From contig CAXIUT010000126.1 of the NCBI GenBank assembly GCA_964035545.1, positions 273,001 through 337,000 of the forward strand: DNA of 64,000 nucleotides, given 5' to 3'. The stretch's first letter is position 1; every line of letters starts with the position of its first letter. A program made the position numbers and the translations under genes. Below, piece after piece: positions 25,271-41,000 of this stretch. The notes under the pieces were generated by a model. That model was not told the origin of the DNA and made no database searches. It worked only from the letters and a program-made list of their open reading frames with translations. The DNA is from Bugula neritina (Eukaryota > Bryozoa > Gymnolaemata > Cheilostomatida > Bugulidae).

Positions 25271-26231
25271 ATTACCGTATATTTAGGTATGTTTCAGTAT
25301 ATTTCAATCTGTTGCAGTGTATTTCAATATGTTGTAGTATGTTGCAGTGTATTTCAGTATGTTACAGTGTATTTCAGTATGTTGCAGTATATTTCAGTAT
25401 GTTACAGTGTATTTCAGTATGTTGCAGTATATTTCAGTGTGTTACAGTGTATTTCAGTATGTTGTAGTATATTTCAGTGTGTTACAGTATATTTCAGTAT
25501 GTTGCAGTATTTTTCAATGTGTTGCAGTGTATTTCAATATGTTACAGCGTATTTCAGTATGTTGCAGTGTATTTCAGTATGTAGCAGGGTATTTCAGTAT
25601 GTTGCAGTGCATTTCAGTATGCTACAGCATATTTCAGTATGTTGCAGTATATTGCAATGTGTCGCAGTATATTTCAGTATGTTGCTGTATATTTCAATGT
25701 GTTACAGTATATTTCAGTAGTTTATCATACATTTCGGTACGTTGCAGTATATTTCAATGTGTTGCAGTGTATTTCAATATGTTACAGTGTATTTCAGTAT
25801 GTTGTAGTATTTTGCCGCGTATTTCAGTATGTTGCAGTATCTTGCAGTGTATTTCAGTATGTTGCAGTATTCTTCAATGTGTTACCGTATATTTCAGTAT
25901 ATTACCATATATTTAGGTATGTTGCAGTATATTTCAATGTGTTGCAGTGTATTTCAATATGTTCTAGTAATTTGTGGTGTATTTCAGTATGTTACAGTGT
26001 ATTTCAGTATGTTGCAGTATGTTTCAATATGTTACAGTGTATTTCAGTATTTTGCCGTATATTTCAGTGAGTTGCAGTGTATTTCAGTGTGCTACAGCAT
26101 ATTTCAGTATGTTGCAGTATATTGCAATGTGTCGCAGTATGTTGCAGTATTTTTCAATGTGTTACAGTATATTTCAGTAGTTTACCATATATTTCGGTAT
26201 GTTGCAGTATATTTCAATGTGTTGCAGTGTA
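25271..26231 (+). repeat. HOR remainder cut by the left inversion break
   Basis: This segment aligns to about 8,861-9,821 at a constant offset of 16,410. The alignment stops abruptly at 26,231. At the equivalent place (9,822) the intact copy goes on into TATCAATATGTTACAG, and that sequence is found reversed at the far end of the inverted block, at 55,377. Confidence 0.85.
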
Positions 26232-26234
26232 AAA
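26229..26234. other. Left inversion breakpoint
   Basis: To the left the sequence is GTTGCAGTGTA, and to the right it is AAATATACTGCAAC, which is the reverse complement of GTTGCAGTATATTT. The parental sequences on the two sides share no bases beyond chance at the join. The orientation of every unit flips here. The join also places GTTGCAGT (26,221-26,228) opposite its complement ACTGCAAC (26,238-26,245) with a 9-base loop. Confidence 0.9.
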
Positions 26235-27048
26235 TATACTGCAACATACTGAAATACACTGCTACATACTGAAATATACTGCAACACATTGAAATATACA
26301 GCAACATACTGAAATATACTGCGACACATTGCAATATACTGCAACATACTGAAATATGCTGTAGCATACCGAAATGCACTGCAACATACTGAAATACCCT
26401 GCTGCATACTGAAATACACTGCACCATACTGAAATACGCTGTAACATATTGAAATACACTGCAACACATTGAAATATACTGCAACATACCGAAATATATG
26501 GTAAACTACTGAAATACACTTTAACACATTGAAAAATACTGCAACATACTGAAATATACTGTAACACACTGAAATATACTACAACATACTGAAATACACT
26601 GTAACACACTGAAATATACTGCAACATACTGAAATACACTGTAACATACTGAAATATACTGCAACATACTGAAATACACTGTAACATACTGAAATACACT
26701 GCAACATACTACAACATATTGAAATACACTGCAACAGATTGAAATATACTGAAACATACCTAAATATACGGTAATATACCGAAAAATACTGTAACATATT
26801 GAAACATACTGCAATATACTGAAATACACTGTAACATACTGAAATACACTGCAAATTACTAGAACATATTGAAATACACTGCAACACATTGAAACATACT
26901 GCAACATACCTAAATATATGGTAATATACTGAAAAACACTGTAACACATTGAAATATACAGCAACATACTGAAATATACTGCGACACATTGCGATATACT
27001 GCAACATACTGAAATATGCTGTAGCATACTGAAATGCACTGCAACATA

Positions 27049-27255
27049 CTGAAATACCCTGCTACATACTGAAATAAACTGCAACATACTGAAATACAAT
27101 GTAATATACTGAACTACACTGCAACATACTGCAACATACTGGAATATGCTGTAACATATTGAAATACACTGCAACACATTGAAATATACTGCAAGTCGCT
27201 GAAATATAGTGTAATATACGGAAATGTACTGTAACATACTGGAGTAAACTGTAAC
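27049..27255 (-). repeat. Diverged module M', copy 1 (inverted)
   Basis: M' is a diverged relative of the right half of M. It reads GTTACAGTTTACTCCAG in place of GTTACTGTTTTTTCCAG, then GTACATTTCCGTATATTACA, GCGACTTGCAG, CATATTCCAG and AGTTTATTTCAG. The parallel order of these variants shows common descent with M. Its reverse complement carries an AATAAA at 27,073-27,078. Confidence 0.75.
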
Positions 27256-27935
27256 ACACTGAAATACACTGCAACATACTGAAATACACTGTAACTCACT
27301 GAAATATACTGCAACATACTGCAACATACTGAAATACACTGTAACATATTGAAATACACTGCAACACATTGAAATATACTGCTACATACCGAAATATATG
27401 GTAAACTACTGAAATACACTTTAACACATTGAAAAATACTGCAACATACTGAAGTATACTGTAACACACTGAAATATACTACAACATACTGAAATACACT
27501 GTAACACACTGAAATATACTGCAACATACTGGAATACACTGTAACATACTGAAATATACTGCAACATACTGAAATACACTGTAACATACTGAAATACACT
27601 GCAAAAAACTACAACATGCTAAAATACACTGCAACACATTGAAATATACTGCAACATACCGAAATATATGGTAAACTAATGAAATATACTGTAACACATT
27701 GAAAAACACTGCAACAAACTGAAATATACTGCGACAGATTGCAATATACTGTAACATACTGAAATATGCTGTAGCACACTGAAATACACTGCAACTCACT
27801 GAAATATACTGCAACATACTGAAATACACCGTAACATATTGAAACATACTGCAACGTACTGCAACATACTGAAATATACTGCGACACATTGCAATATACT
27901 GCAACATACTGAAATATGCTGTAGCATACTGAAAT

Positions 27936-28375
27936 ACACTGCACTATACTGAAATACCCTGCTACATATTGAAATGAACTGCAACACACTGAAATACAAT
28001 GTAATATACTGAATTACACTGCAACACACTGCAACATACCGAAATACGCTGTAACATATTGCAATACACTGCAACACATTGAAATATACTGTAACTCGCT
28101 GAAACATAGTTTAATATACGGAAATGTGTTGTAACATACTGGAAAAAACAGTAACACACTGAAATATACTGCAACATACTGAAATATACTGCAACATACT
28201 GAAATACACTGCTACATACTAAAACATACTGAAATGTACTGCAAGATACTGCAACATACTGAAATACACTGTAACATACTGAAACACACTGCAACATACT
28301 GCATTATACTGACATACACTGGAACAAATTGAAATACACTGCAACTAAATGAAATATACTGCAACACACTGAAAC
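27936..28375 (-). repeat. Ruler module M, copy 14 (inverted)
   Basis: The reverse-complement landmark is at 28,146-28,155. It is T class with a private AAACATAGTTTAATATACGG near 28,103, where other copies have AAATATAG. Confidence 0.85.
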
Positions 28376-31300
28376 ATACGGCAAAATACTGAAATATACT
28401 GCGACATACCTAAATATACGGTAATATACCGAAATACACTGTAACACATTGAAAAATACTGCAAAATACTGAAATACACTGCAACACACTGAAATACACT
28501 GCAAAATACTACAACATGCTCAAATACACTGTAACATATTGATATACACTGCAACACATTGAAATATACTGCAACATACCGAAATATATGGTAAACTACT
28601 GAAATATACTGTAACACCTTGAAAAATACTGCAACATACTGAAATACACTGCGACACATTGCAATATACTGTAACATACTGAAATATACTGTAGCACACT
28701 GAAATACACTGCAACTCACTGAAATATACTGCAAAACACTGAAATACACTGTAACATATTGAAACATACTGCAACATACTGAAATACACTGTAACATACT
28801 GAAATACACTGCAAAATACTACAACATGCTCAAATACACTGTAACATATTGATATACACTGCAACACATTGAAATATACTGCAACATACCGAAATATATG
28901 GTAAACTACTGAAATATACTGTAACACATTGAAAAATACTGCAACATACTGCGACACATTGCAATATTTTGCAACATACTGAAATATGCTGTAGCACACT
29001 GAAATACACTGCAACTCACTGAAATATACTGCAAAATACTGAAATACACTGTAACATATTGAAACATATTGCAACATACTGAAATACACTGTAACATACT
29101 GAAATACACCACAAATTACTAGAACATATTGAAATACACTGCAACACATTGAAATATACTGCAACATACCTAAATATATGGTAATATACTGAAATATACG
29201 GTAACACATTGAAAAATACTGCAACATACTGAAATACACTGCAAGATACTGCAACATACTGAAATACGCGGCAAAATACTACAACATACTGAAATACACT
29301 GTAACATATTGAAATACACTGCAACACATTGAAATATACTGCAACGTACCGAAATGTGTGGTAAACTACTGAAATATACTGTAACACATTGAAATATACA
29401 GCAACATACTGAAATATACTGCGACACATTGTAATATACTGCAACATACTGAAATATGCTGTAGCATACTGAAATGCACTGCAACATACTGAAATACCCT
29501 GCTACATACTGAAATACACTGCAACATACTGAAATACGCTGTAACATATTGAAATACACTGCAACACATTGAAAAATACTGCAACATACTGAAATATACT
29601 GTAACACACTGAAATATACTACAACATACTGAAATACACTGTAACACACTGAAATATACTGCAACATACTGAAATACACTGTAACATACTGAAATATACT
29701 GCAACATACTGAAATACACTGTAACATACTGAAATACACTGCAACATACTACAACATATTGAAATACACTGCAACACATTGAAATATACTGCAACACACC
29801 GAAATATATGGTAAACTAATGAAATATACTGTAACACATTGAAAAATACTGCAACATACTGAAATATACTGCGACACATTGCAATATACTGTAACATACT
29901 GAAATATGCTGTAGCACACTGAAATACACTGCAACTCACTGAAATATACTGCAACATGCTGAAATACACTGTAACATATTGAAACATACTGCAACATACT
30001 GCAACATACTGAAATACACTGTAACAAACTGAAATACACTGCAAAACACAAGAACATATTGAAATACACTGCAACACATTGAAATATACTGCAACATACT
30101 GTAACACATTGAAAATAACTGCAACATGCTGAAATATACTGCAAGATACTGCAACATACTGAAATACGCCGCAAAATACTACAACATACTGAAATACACT
30201 GTAACATATTGAAATACACTGCAACACATTGAAATATACTGCGACGTCCTGAAATGTATGGTAAACTACTGAAATATACTGTAACACATTGAACAATACT
30301 GCAACATACTGAAATATACTGCGACACATTGCAATATACTGTAACATACTGAAATATGCTGTAGCACACTGAAATACACTGCAACTCACTGAATTATACT
30401 GCAAAATACTGAAATACACTGTAACATATTGAAACATACTGCAACATACTGAAATACACTGTAACATACTGAAATACACTGCAAATTACTAGAACATATT
30501 GAAATACACTGCAACACATTGAAATATACTGCAACATACCTAAATATATGGTAATATACTGAAATATACGGTAACACATTGAAAAATACTGCAAAATACT
30601 GAAATACACTGCAAGATACTGCAACATACTGAAATACGCGGCAAAATACTACAACATACAGAAATACACTGTAACATATTGAAATACACTGCAACACATT
30701 GAAATATACTGCAACGTACCGAAGTGTATGGTAAACTACTGAAATATACTGTAACACATTGAAATATACAGCAACATACTGAAATATACTGCGACACATT
30801 GCAATATACTGCAACATACTGAAATATGCTGTAGCATACTGAAATGCACTGCAACATACTGAAATACCCTGCTACATACTGAAAAACACTGCAACATACT
30901 GAAATACGCTGTAACATATTGAAATACACTGCAACACACTGAAATATACTGCAACATACCGAAATATATGGTAAACTACTGAAATACACTTTAACACATT
31001 GAGAAATACTGCAACATACTGAAATATACTGTAACACACTGAAATATACTACAACATACTGAAATACACTGTAACACACTGAAATATACTGCAACATACT
31101 GAAATACACTGTAACATACTGAAATATACTGCAACATACTGAAATACACTGTAACATACTGAAATACACTGCAACATACTACAACATATTGAAATACACT
31201 GCAACAGATTGAAATATACTGAAACATACCTAAATACACGGTAATATACCGAAATATACTGTAACACATTGAAAAATACTGCAAAATACTGAAGTACACT

Positions 31301-31875
31301 GCAACACACTGAAATATTCTGCAAAAAACTACAACATGCTGAAATACACTGTAACATATTGAAATATACTGCAACATACCGAAATATATGGTAAACTAAT
31401 GAAATATACTGTAACACATTGAAAAACACTGCAACAAACTGAAATATACTGCGACAGATTGCAATATACTGTAACATACTGAAATATGCTGTAGCACACT
31501 GAAATACACTGCAACTCACTGAAATATACTGCAACATACTGAAATACACCGTAACATATTGAAACATACTGCAACGTACTGCAACATACTGAAATATACT
31601 GCGACACATTGCAATATACTGCAACATACTGAAATATGCTGTAGCATACTGAAATACACTGCACTATACTGAAATACCCTGCTACATATTGAAATGAACT
31701 GCAACACACTGAAATACAATGTAATATACTGAATTACACTGCAACACACTGCAACATACCGAAATACGCTGTAACATATTGCAATACACTGCAACACATT
31801 GAAATATACTGTAACTCGCTGAAATATAGTTTAATATACGGAAATGTGTTGTAACATACTGGAAAAAACAGTAAC
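28156..31875 (-). repeat. About 3,720-bp HOR, copy A
   Basis: This is the landmark-to-landmark interval of 3,720 bp within the inverted block. It shares its internal variants with 48,088-51,788, for instance the 28,345-28,809 and 48,277-48,741 segments. It lies within the first 9,671-bp HOR except for about the first 100 bp. Confidence 0.7.
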
Positions 31876-32095
31876 ACACTGAAATATACTGCAACATACT
31901 GAAATATACTGCAACATACTGAAATACACTGCTACATACTAAAACATACTGAAATGTACTGCAAGATACTGCAACATACTGAAATACACTGTAACATACT
32001 GAAACACACTGCAACATACTGCATTATACTGACATACACTGGAACAAATTGAAATACACTGCAACTAAATGAAATATACTGCAACACACTGAAAC
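31656..32095 (-). repeat. Ruler module M, copy 15 (inverted)
   Basis: The landmark is at 31,866-31,875. It is T class and is followed on the minus strand by the 9,671-bp partner at 41,327. Confidence 0.85.
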
Positions 32096-34545
32096 ATACG
32101 GCAACATACTGAAATATACTGCGACATACCTAAATATACGGTAATATACCGAAATACACTGTAACACATTGAAAAATACTGCAAAATACTGAAATACACT
32201 GCAACACACTGAAATACACTGCAAAATACTACAACATGCTCAAATACACTGTAACATATTGATATACACTGCAACACATTGAAATATACTGCAACATACC
32301 GAAATATATGGTAAACTACTGAAATATACTGTAACACCTTGAAAAATACTGCAACATACTGAAATACACTGCGACACATTGCAATATACTGTAACATACT
32401 GAAATATACTGTAGCACACTGAAATACACTGCAACTCACTGAAATATACTGCAAAACACTGAAATACACTGTAACATATTGAAACATACTGCAACATACT
32501 GAAATACACTGTAACATACTGAAATACACTGCAAAATACTACAACATGCTCAAATACACTGTAACATATTGATATACACTGCAACACATTGAAATATACT
32601 GCAACATACCGAAATATATGGTAAACTACTGAAATATACTGTAACACATTGAAAAATACTGCAACATACTGCGACACATTGCAATATTTTGCAACATACT
32701 GAAATATGCTGTAGCACACTGAAATACACTGCAACTCAATGAAATATACTGCAAAATACTGAAATACACTGTAACATATTGAAACATATTGCAACATACT
32801 GAAATACACTGTAACATACTGAAATACACCACAAATTACTAGAACATATTGAAATACACTGCAACACATTGAAATATACTGCAACATACCTAAATATATG
32901 GTAATATACTGAAATATACGGTAACACATTGAAAAATACTGCAACATACTGAAATACACTGCAAGATACTGCAACATACTGAAATACGCGGCAAAATACT
33001 ACAACATACTGAAATACACTGTAACATATTGAAATACACTGCAACACATTGAAATATACTGCAACGTACCGAAATGTATGGTAAACTACTGAAATATACT
33101 GTAACACATTGAAATATACAGCAACATACTGAAATATACTGCGACACATTGTAATATACTGCAACATACTGAAATATGCTGTAGCATACTGAAATGCACT
33201 GCAACATACTGAAATACCCTGCTACATACTGAAATACACTGCAACATACTGAAATACGCTGTAACATATTGAAATACACTGCAACACATTGAAAAATACT
33301 GCAACATACTGAAATATACTGTAACACACTGAAATATACTACAACATACTGAAATACACTGTAACACACTGAAATATACTGCAACATACTGAAATACACT
33401 GTAACATACTGAAATATACTGCAACATACTGAAATACACTGTAACATACTGAAATACACTGCAACATACTACAACATATTGAAATACACTGCAACACATT
33501 GAAATATACTGCAACACACCGAAATATATGGTAAACTAATGAAATATACTGTAACACATTGAAAAATATTGCAACATACTGAAATATACTGCGACACATT
33601 GCAATATACTGTAACATACTGAAATATGCTGTAGCACACTGAAATACACTGCAACTCACTGAAATATACTGCAACATGCTGAAATACACTGTAACATATT
33701 GAAACATACTGCAACATACTGCAACATACTGAAATACACTGTAACAAACTGAAATACACTGCAAAACACAAGAACATATTGAAATACACTGCAACACATT
33801 GAAATATACTGCAACATACTGTAACACATTGAAAATAACTGCAACATGCTGAAATATACTGCAAGATACTGCAACATACTGAAATACGCCGCAAAATACT
33901 ACAACATACTGAAATACACTGTAACATATTGAAATACACTGCAACACATTGAAATATACTGCGACGTCCTGAAATGTATGGTAAACTACTGAAATATACT
34001 GTAACACATTGAACAATACTGCAACATACTGAAATATACTGCGACACATTGCAATATACTGTAACACACTGAAATATGTTGTAGCACACTGAAATTTACT
34101 GCAACTCACTGAAATATACTGCAACATACTGAAATACACTGCTACATACTGAAATATACTGCAACACATTGAAATATACAGCAACATACTGAAATATACT
34201 GCGACACATTGCAGTATACTGCAACATAGTGAAATATGCTGTAGCATACCGAAATGCACTGCAACATACTGAAATACCCTGCTGCATACTGAAATACACT
34301 GCACCATACTGAAATACGCTGTAACATATTGAAATACACTGCAACACATTGAAATATACTGCAACATACCGAAATATATGGTAAACTACTGAAATACACT
34401 TTAACACATTGAAAAATACTGCAACATACTGAAATACACCGTAACATATTGAAACATACTGCAACGTACTGCAACATACTGAAATATACTGCGACACATT
34501 GCAATATACTGCAACATACTGAAATATGCTGTAGCATACTGAAAT

Positions 34546-34985
34546 ACACTGCACTATACTGAAATACCCTGCTACATATTGAAATGAACTGCAACACACT
34601 GAAATACAATGTAATATACTGAATTACACTGCAACACACTGCAACATACCGAAATACGCTGTAACATATTGCAATACACTGCAACACATTGAAATATACT
34701 GTAACTCGCTGAAATATAGTTTAATATACGGAAATGTGTTGTAACATACTGGAAAAAACAGTAACACACTGAAATATACTGCAACATACTGAAATATATT
34801 GCAACATACTGAAATACACTGCTACATACTAAAACATACTGAAATGTACTGCAAGATACTGCAACATACTGAAATACACTGTAACATACTGAAACACACT
34901 GCAACATACTGCATTATACTGACATACACTGGAACAAATTGAAATACACTGCAACTAAATGAAATATACTGCAACACACTGAAAC
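34546..34985 (-). repeat. Ruler module M, copy 16 (inverted)
   Basis: The landmark is at 34,756-34,765. It is T class with the ATATTGCAAC variant (GTTGCAATAT on the minus strand), the same combination as copy 12. The TA marker lies just beyond at 35,061. Confidence 0.85.
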
Positions 34986-35060
34986 ATACGGCAACATACT
35001 GAAATATACTGCGACATACCTAAATATACGGTAATATACCGAAATACACTGTAACACATT

Positions 35061-35062
35061 TA
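35061..35062 (-). other. TA register marker, copy 4 (inverted)
   Basis: The + strand reads CATTTAAAAAATAC, the reverse complement of the marker. It shows that inverted and direct blocks share one HOR ancestry. Confidence 0.85.
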
Positions 35063-37649
35063 AAAAATACTGCAAAATACTGAAATACACTGCAACACAC
35101 TGAAATACACTGCAAAATACTACAACATGCTCAAATACACTGTAACATTTTGATATACACTGCAACACATTGAAATATACTGCAACATACCGAAATATAT
35201 GGTAAACTACTGAAATATACTGTAACACCTTGAAAAATACTGCAACATACTGAAATACACTGCGACACATTGCAATATACTGTAACATACTGAAATATGC
35301 TGTAGCACACTGAAATACACTGCAACTCACTGAAATATACTGCAAAATACTGAAATACACTGTAACATATTGAAACATACTGCAACATACTGAAATACAC
35401 TGTAACATACTGAAATACACTGCAAAATACTACAACATGCTCAAATACACTGTAACATATTGATATACACTGCAACACATTGAAATATACTGCAACATAC
35501 CGAAATATATGGTAAACTACTGAAATATACTGTAACACATTGAAAAATACTGCAACATACTGCGACACATTGCAATATTTTGCAACATACTGAAATATGC
35601 TGTAGCACACTGAAATACACTGCAACTCACTGAAATATACTGCAAAATACTGAAATACACTGTAACATATTGAAACATATTGCAACATACTGAAATACAC
35701 TGTAACATACTGAAATACACCACAAATTACTAGAACATATTGAAATACACTGCAACACATTGAAATATACTGCAACATACTGAAATATACTGCGACACAT
35801 TGTAATATACTGCAACATACTGAAATATGCTGTAGCATACTGAAATGCACTGCAACATACTGAAATACCCTGCTACATACTGAAATACACTGCAACATAC
35901 TGAAATACGCTGTAACATATTGAAATACACTGCAACACATTGAAAAATACTGCAACATACTGAAATATACTGTAACACACTGAAATATACTACAACATAC
36001 TGAAATACACTGTAACACACTGAAATATACTGCAACATACTGAAATACACTGTAACATACTGAAATATACTGCAACATACTGAAATACACTGTAACATAC
36101 TGAAATACACTGCAACATACTACAACATATTGAAATACACTGCAACACATTGAAATATACTGCAACACACCGAAATATATGGTAAACTAATGAAATATAC
36201 TGTAACACATTGAAAAATACTGCAACATACTGAAATATACTGCGACACATTGCAATATACTGTAACATACTGAAATATGCTGTAGCACACTGAAATACAC
36301 TGCAACTCACTGAAATATACTGCAACATGCTGAAATACACTGTAACATATTGAAACATACTGCAACATACTGCAACATACTGAAATACACTGTAACAAAC
36401 TGAAATACACTGCAAAACACAAGAACATATTGAAATACACTGCAACACATTGAAATATACTGCAACATACTGTAACACATTGAAAATAACTGCAACATGC
36501 TGAAATATACTGCAAGATACTGCAACATACTGAAATACGCCGCAAAATACTACAACATACTGAAATACACTGTAACATATTGAAATACACTGCAACACAT
36601 TGAAATATACTGCGACGTCCTGAAATGTATGGTAAACTACTGAAATATACTGTAACACATTGAACAATACTGCAACATACTGAAATATACTGCGACACAT
36701 TGCAATATACTGTAACATACTGAAATATGCTGTAGCACACTGAAATACACTGCAACTCACTGAATTATACTGCAAAATACTGAAATACACTGTAACATAT
36801 TGAAACATACTGCAACATACTGAAATACACTGTAACATACTGAAATACACTGCAAATTACTAGAACATATTGAAATACACTGCAACACATTGAAATATAC
36901 TGCAACATACCTAAATATATGGTAATATACTGAAATATACGGTAACACATTGAAAAATACTGCAACATACTGAAATACACTGCAAGATACTGCAACATAC
37001 TGAAATACGCGGCAAAATACTACAACATACAGAAATACACTGTAACATATTGAAATACACTGCAACACATTGAAATATACTGCAACATACCGAAATATAT
37101 GGTAAACTACTGAAATACACTTTAACACATTGAAAAATACTGCAACATACTGAAATATACTGTAACACACTGAAATATACTACAACATACTGAAATACAC
37201 TGTAACACACTGAAATATACTGCAACATACTGAAATACACTGTAACATACTGAAATATACTGCAACATACTGAAATACACTTTAACATACTGAAATACAC
37301 TGCAACATACTACAACATATTGAAATACACTGCAACAGATTGAAATATACTGAAACATACCTAAATATACGGTAATATACCGAAAAATACTGTAACATAT
37401 TGAAACATACTGCAACATACTGAAATACACTGTAACATACTGAAATACACTGCAAATTACTAGAACATATTGAAATACACTGCAACACATTGAAACATAC
37501 TGCAACATACCTAAATATATGGTAATATACTGAAAAACACTGTAACACAATGAAATATACAGCAACATACTGAAATATACTGCGACACATTGCGATATAC
37601 TGCAACATACTGAAATATGCTGTAGCATACTGAAATGCACTGCAACATA

Positions 37650-37856
37650 CTGAAATACCCTGCTACATACTGAAATAAACTGCAACATACTGAAATACAA
37701 TGTAATATACTGAACTACACTGCAACATACTGCAACATACTGGAATATGCTGTAACATATTGAAATACACTGCAACACATTGAAATATACTGCAAGTCGC
37801 TGAAATATAGTGTAATATACGGAAATGTACTGTAACATACTGGAGTAAACTGTAAC
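37650..37856 (-). repeat. Diverged module M', copy 2 (inverted)
   Basis: The M' landmark is at 37,847-37,856. It replaces a full M module in this part of the 9,671-bp HOR, which explains the long 6,781-bp gap between M landmarks. Confidence 0.75.
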
Positions 37857-37930
37857 ACACTGAAATACACTGCAACACACTGAAATACACTGTAACTCAC
37901 TGAAATATACTGCAACATACTGCAACATAC

Positions 37931-38046
37931 TGAAATACACTGTAACATACTGAAACACACTGCAACACACTGCATTATACTGACATACACTGGAACAAAT
38001 TGAAATACACTGCAACTAAATGAAATATACTGCAACACACTGAAAC
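37931..38046 (-). repeat. Left-half fragment of module M
   Basis: The CATTTAG, TTGTTCC and ATAATGCAG part is present in reverse complement, but the landmark half is missing. Ordinary dimers and then an M' module follow. The break coincides with the boundary between the two 9,671-bp HOR copies, so it is probably the crossover site that created the duplication. Confidence 0.7.
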
Positions 38047-41000
38047 ATACGGCAAAATACTGAAATATACTGCGACATACCTAAATATACGGTAATATAC
38101 CGAAATACACTGTAACACATTGAAAAATACTGCAAAATACTGAAATACACTGCAACACACTGAAATACACTGCAAAATACTACAACATGCTCAAATACAC
38201 TGTAACATATTGATATACACTGCAACACATTGAAATATACTGCAACATACCGAAATATATGGTAAACTACTGAAATATACTGTAACACCTTGAAAAATAC
38301 TGCAACATACTGAAATACACTGCGACACATTGCAATATACTGTAACATACTGAAATATACTGTAGCACACTGAAATACACTGCAACTCACTGAAATATAC
38401 TGCAAAACACTGAAATACACTGTAACATATTGAAACATACTGCAACATACTGAAATACACTGTAACATACTGAAATACACTGCAAAATACAACAACATGC
38501 TCAAATACACTGTAACATATTGATATACACTGCAACACATTGAAATATACTGCAACATACCGAAATATATGGTAAACTACTGAAATATACTGTAACACAT
38601 TGAAAAATACTGCAACATACTGCGACACATTGCAATATTTTGCAACATACTGAAATATGCTGTAGCACACTGAAATACACTGCAACTCACTGAAATATAC
38701 TGCAAAATACTGAAATACACTGTAACATATTGAAACATATTGCAACATACTGAAATACACTGTAACATACTGAAATACACCACAAATTACTAGAACATAT
38801 TGAAATACACTGCAACACATTGAAATATACTGCAACATACCTAAATATATGGTAATATACTGAAATATACGGTAACACATTGAAAAATACTGCAACATAC
38901 TGAAATACACTGCAAGATACTGCAACATACTGAAATACGCGGCAAAATACTACAACATACTGAAATACACTGTAACATATTGAAATACACTGCAACACAT
39001 TGAAATATACTGCAACGTACCGAAATGTGTGGTAAACTACTGAAATATACTGTAACACATTGAAATATACAGCAACATACTGAAATATACTGCGACACAT
39101 TGTAATATACTGCAACATACTGAAATATGCTGTAGCATACTGAAATGCACTGCAACATACTGAAATACCCTGCTACATACTGAAATACACTGCAACATAC
39201 TGAAATACGCTGTAACATATTGAAATACACTGCAACACATTGAAAAATACTGCAACATACTGAAATATACTGTAACACACTGAAATATACTACAACATAC
39301 TGAAATACACTGTAACACACTGAAATATACTGCAACATACTGAAATACACTGTAACATACTGAAATATACTGCAACATACTGAAATACACTGTAACATAC
39401 TGAAATACACTGCAACATACTACAACATATTGAAATACACTGCAACACATTGAAATATACTGCAACACACCGAAATATATGGTAAACTAATGAAATATAC
39501 TGTAACACATTGAAAAATACTGCAACATACTGAAATATACTGCGACACATTGCAATATACTGTAACATACTGAAATATGCTGTAGCACACTGAAATACAC
39601 TGCAACTCACTGAAATATACTGCAACATGCTGAAATACACTGTAACATATTGAAACATACTGCAACATACTGCAACATACTGAAATACACTGTAACAAAC
39701 TGAAATACACTGCAAAACACAAGAACATATTGAAATACACTGCAACACATTGAAATATACTGCAACATACTGTAACACATTGAAAATAACTGCAACATGC
39801 TGAAATATACTGCAAGATACTGCAACATAATGAAATACGCCGCAAAATACTACAACATACTGAAATACACTGTAACATATTGAAATACACTGCAACACAT
39901 TGAAATATACTGCGACGTCCTGAAATGTATGGTAAACTACTGAAATATACTGTAACACATTGAACAATACTGCAACATACTGAAATATACTGCGACACAT
40001 TGCAATATACTGTAACATACTGAAATATGCTGTAGCACACTGAAATACACTGCAACTCACTGAATTATACTGCAAAATACTGAAATACACTGTAACATAT
40101 TGAAACATACTGCAACATACTGAAATACACTGTAACATACTGAAATACACTGCAAATTACTAGAACATATTGAAATACACTGCAACACATTGAAATATAC
40201 TGCAACATACCTAAATATATGGTAATATACTGAAATATACGGTAACACATTGAAAAATACTGCAAAATACTGAAATACACTGCAAGATACTGCAACATAC
40301 TGAAATACGCGGCAAAATACTACAACATACAGAAATACACTGTAACATATTGAAATACACTGCAACACATTGAAATATACTGCAACGTACCGAAGTGTAT
40401 GGTAAACTACTGAAATATACTGTAACACATTGAAATATACAGCAACATACTGAAATATACTGCGACACATTGCAATATACTGCAACATACTGAAATATGC
40501 TGTAGCATACTGAAATGCACTGCAACATACTGAAATACCCTGCTACATACTGAAAAACACTGCAACATACTGAAATACGCTGTAACATATTGAAATACAC
40601 TGCAACACACTGAAATATACTGCAACATACCGAAATATATGGTAAACTACTGAAATACACTTTAACACATTGAGAAATACTGCAACATACTGAAATATAC
40701 TGTAACACACTGAAATATACTACAACATACTGAAATACACTGTAACACACTGAAATATACTGCAACATACTGAAATACACTGTAACATACTGAAATATAC
40801 TGCAACATACTGAAATACACTGTAACATACTGAAATACACTGCAACATACTACAACATATTGAAATACACTGCAACAGATTGAAATATACTGAAACATAC
40901 CTAAATACACGGTAATATACCGAAATATACTGTAACACATTGAAAAATACTGCAAAATACTGAAGTACACTGCAACACACTGAAATATTCTGCAAAAAAC

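Larger units (their letters stand above)
1..26231 (+). repeat. Satellite array, block 1 (T-rich strand on +)
   Basis: The block is a head-to-tail array of 10-bp units that alternate between GTTGCAGTRT and ATTTCAGTRT. The composition is strongly strand-asymmetric, with T over A and G over C on this strand. Common variants are GTTACAG, GTTGTAG, GCTACAG, GTCGCAG, ATTTCAA, ATTTCGG and a recurring AGTTTACCAT. The unit boundary keeps the same 10-bp phase from base 1 to 10,224. It then shifts only at 10,225, 14,210, 14,292, 16,183 and 22,004. Many overlapping open frames exist on this strand, but all are read-through of the repeat. No gene is seen apart from the inserted element at 14.3 kb, which is also non-coding as far as I can tell. 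This is satellite or heterochromatic DNA; a centromeric or telomere-proximal location is possible but not shown. Confidence 0.98.
28260..37930 (-). repeat. 9,671-bp HOR, copy 1
   Basis: The constant offset of 9,671 to copy 2 holds for landmarks 31,866/41,537 and 34,756/44,427, for the TA marker 35,061/44,732, and for the diverged module 37,847/47,518. Only scattered substitutions separate the copies. The lower edge lies at about 28,250-28,300, where similarity to the sequence around 37,930 begins. Confidence 0.85.

Noticed and set aside
27073-27078. AATAAA within the inverted satellite as a polyadenylation signal (also near 37,676 and 47,346)
   Set aside because: It arises from one M' variant (GTTTATTTCAG reversed), recurs only because the HOR is copied, and no transcript unit is visible upstream.
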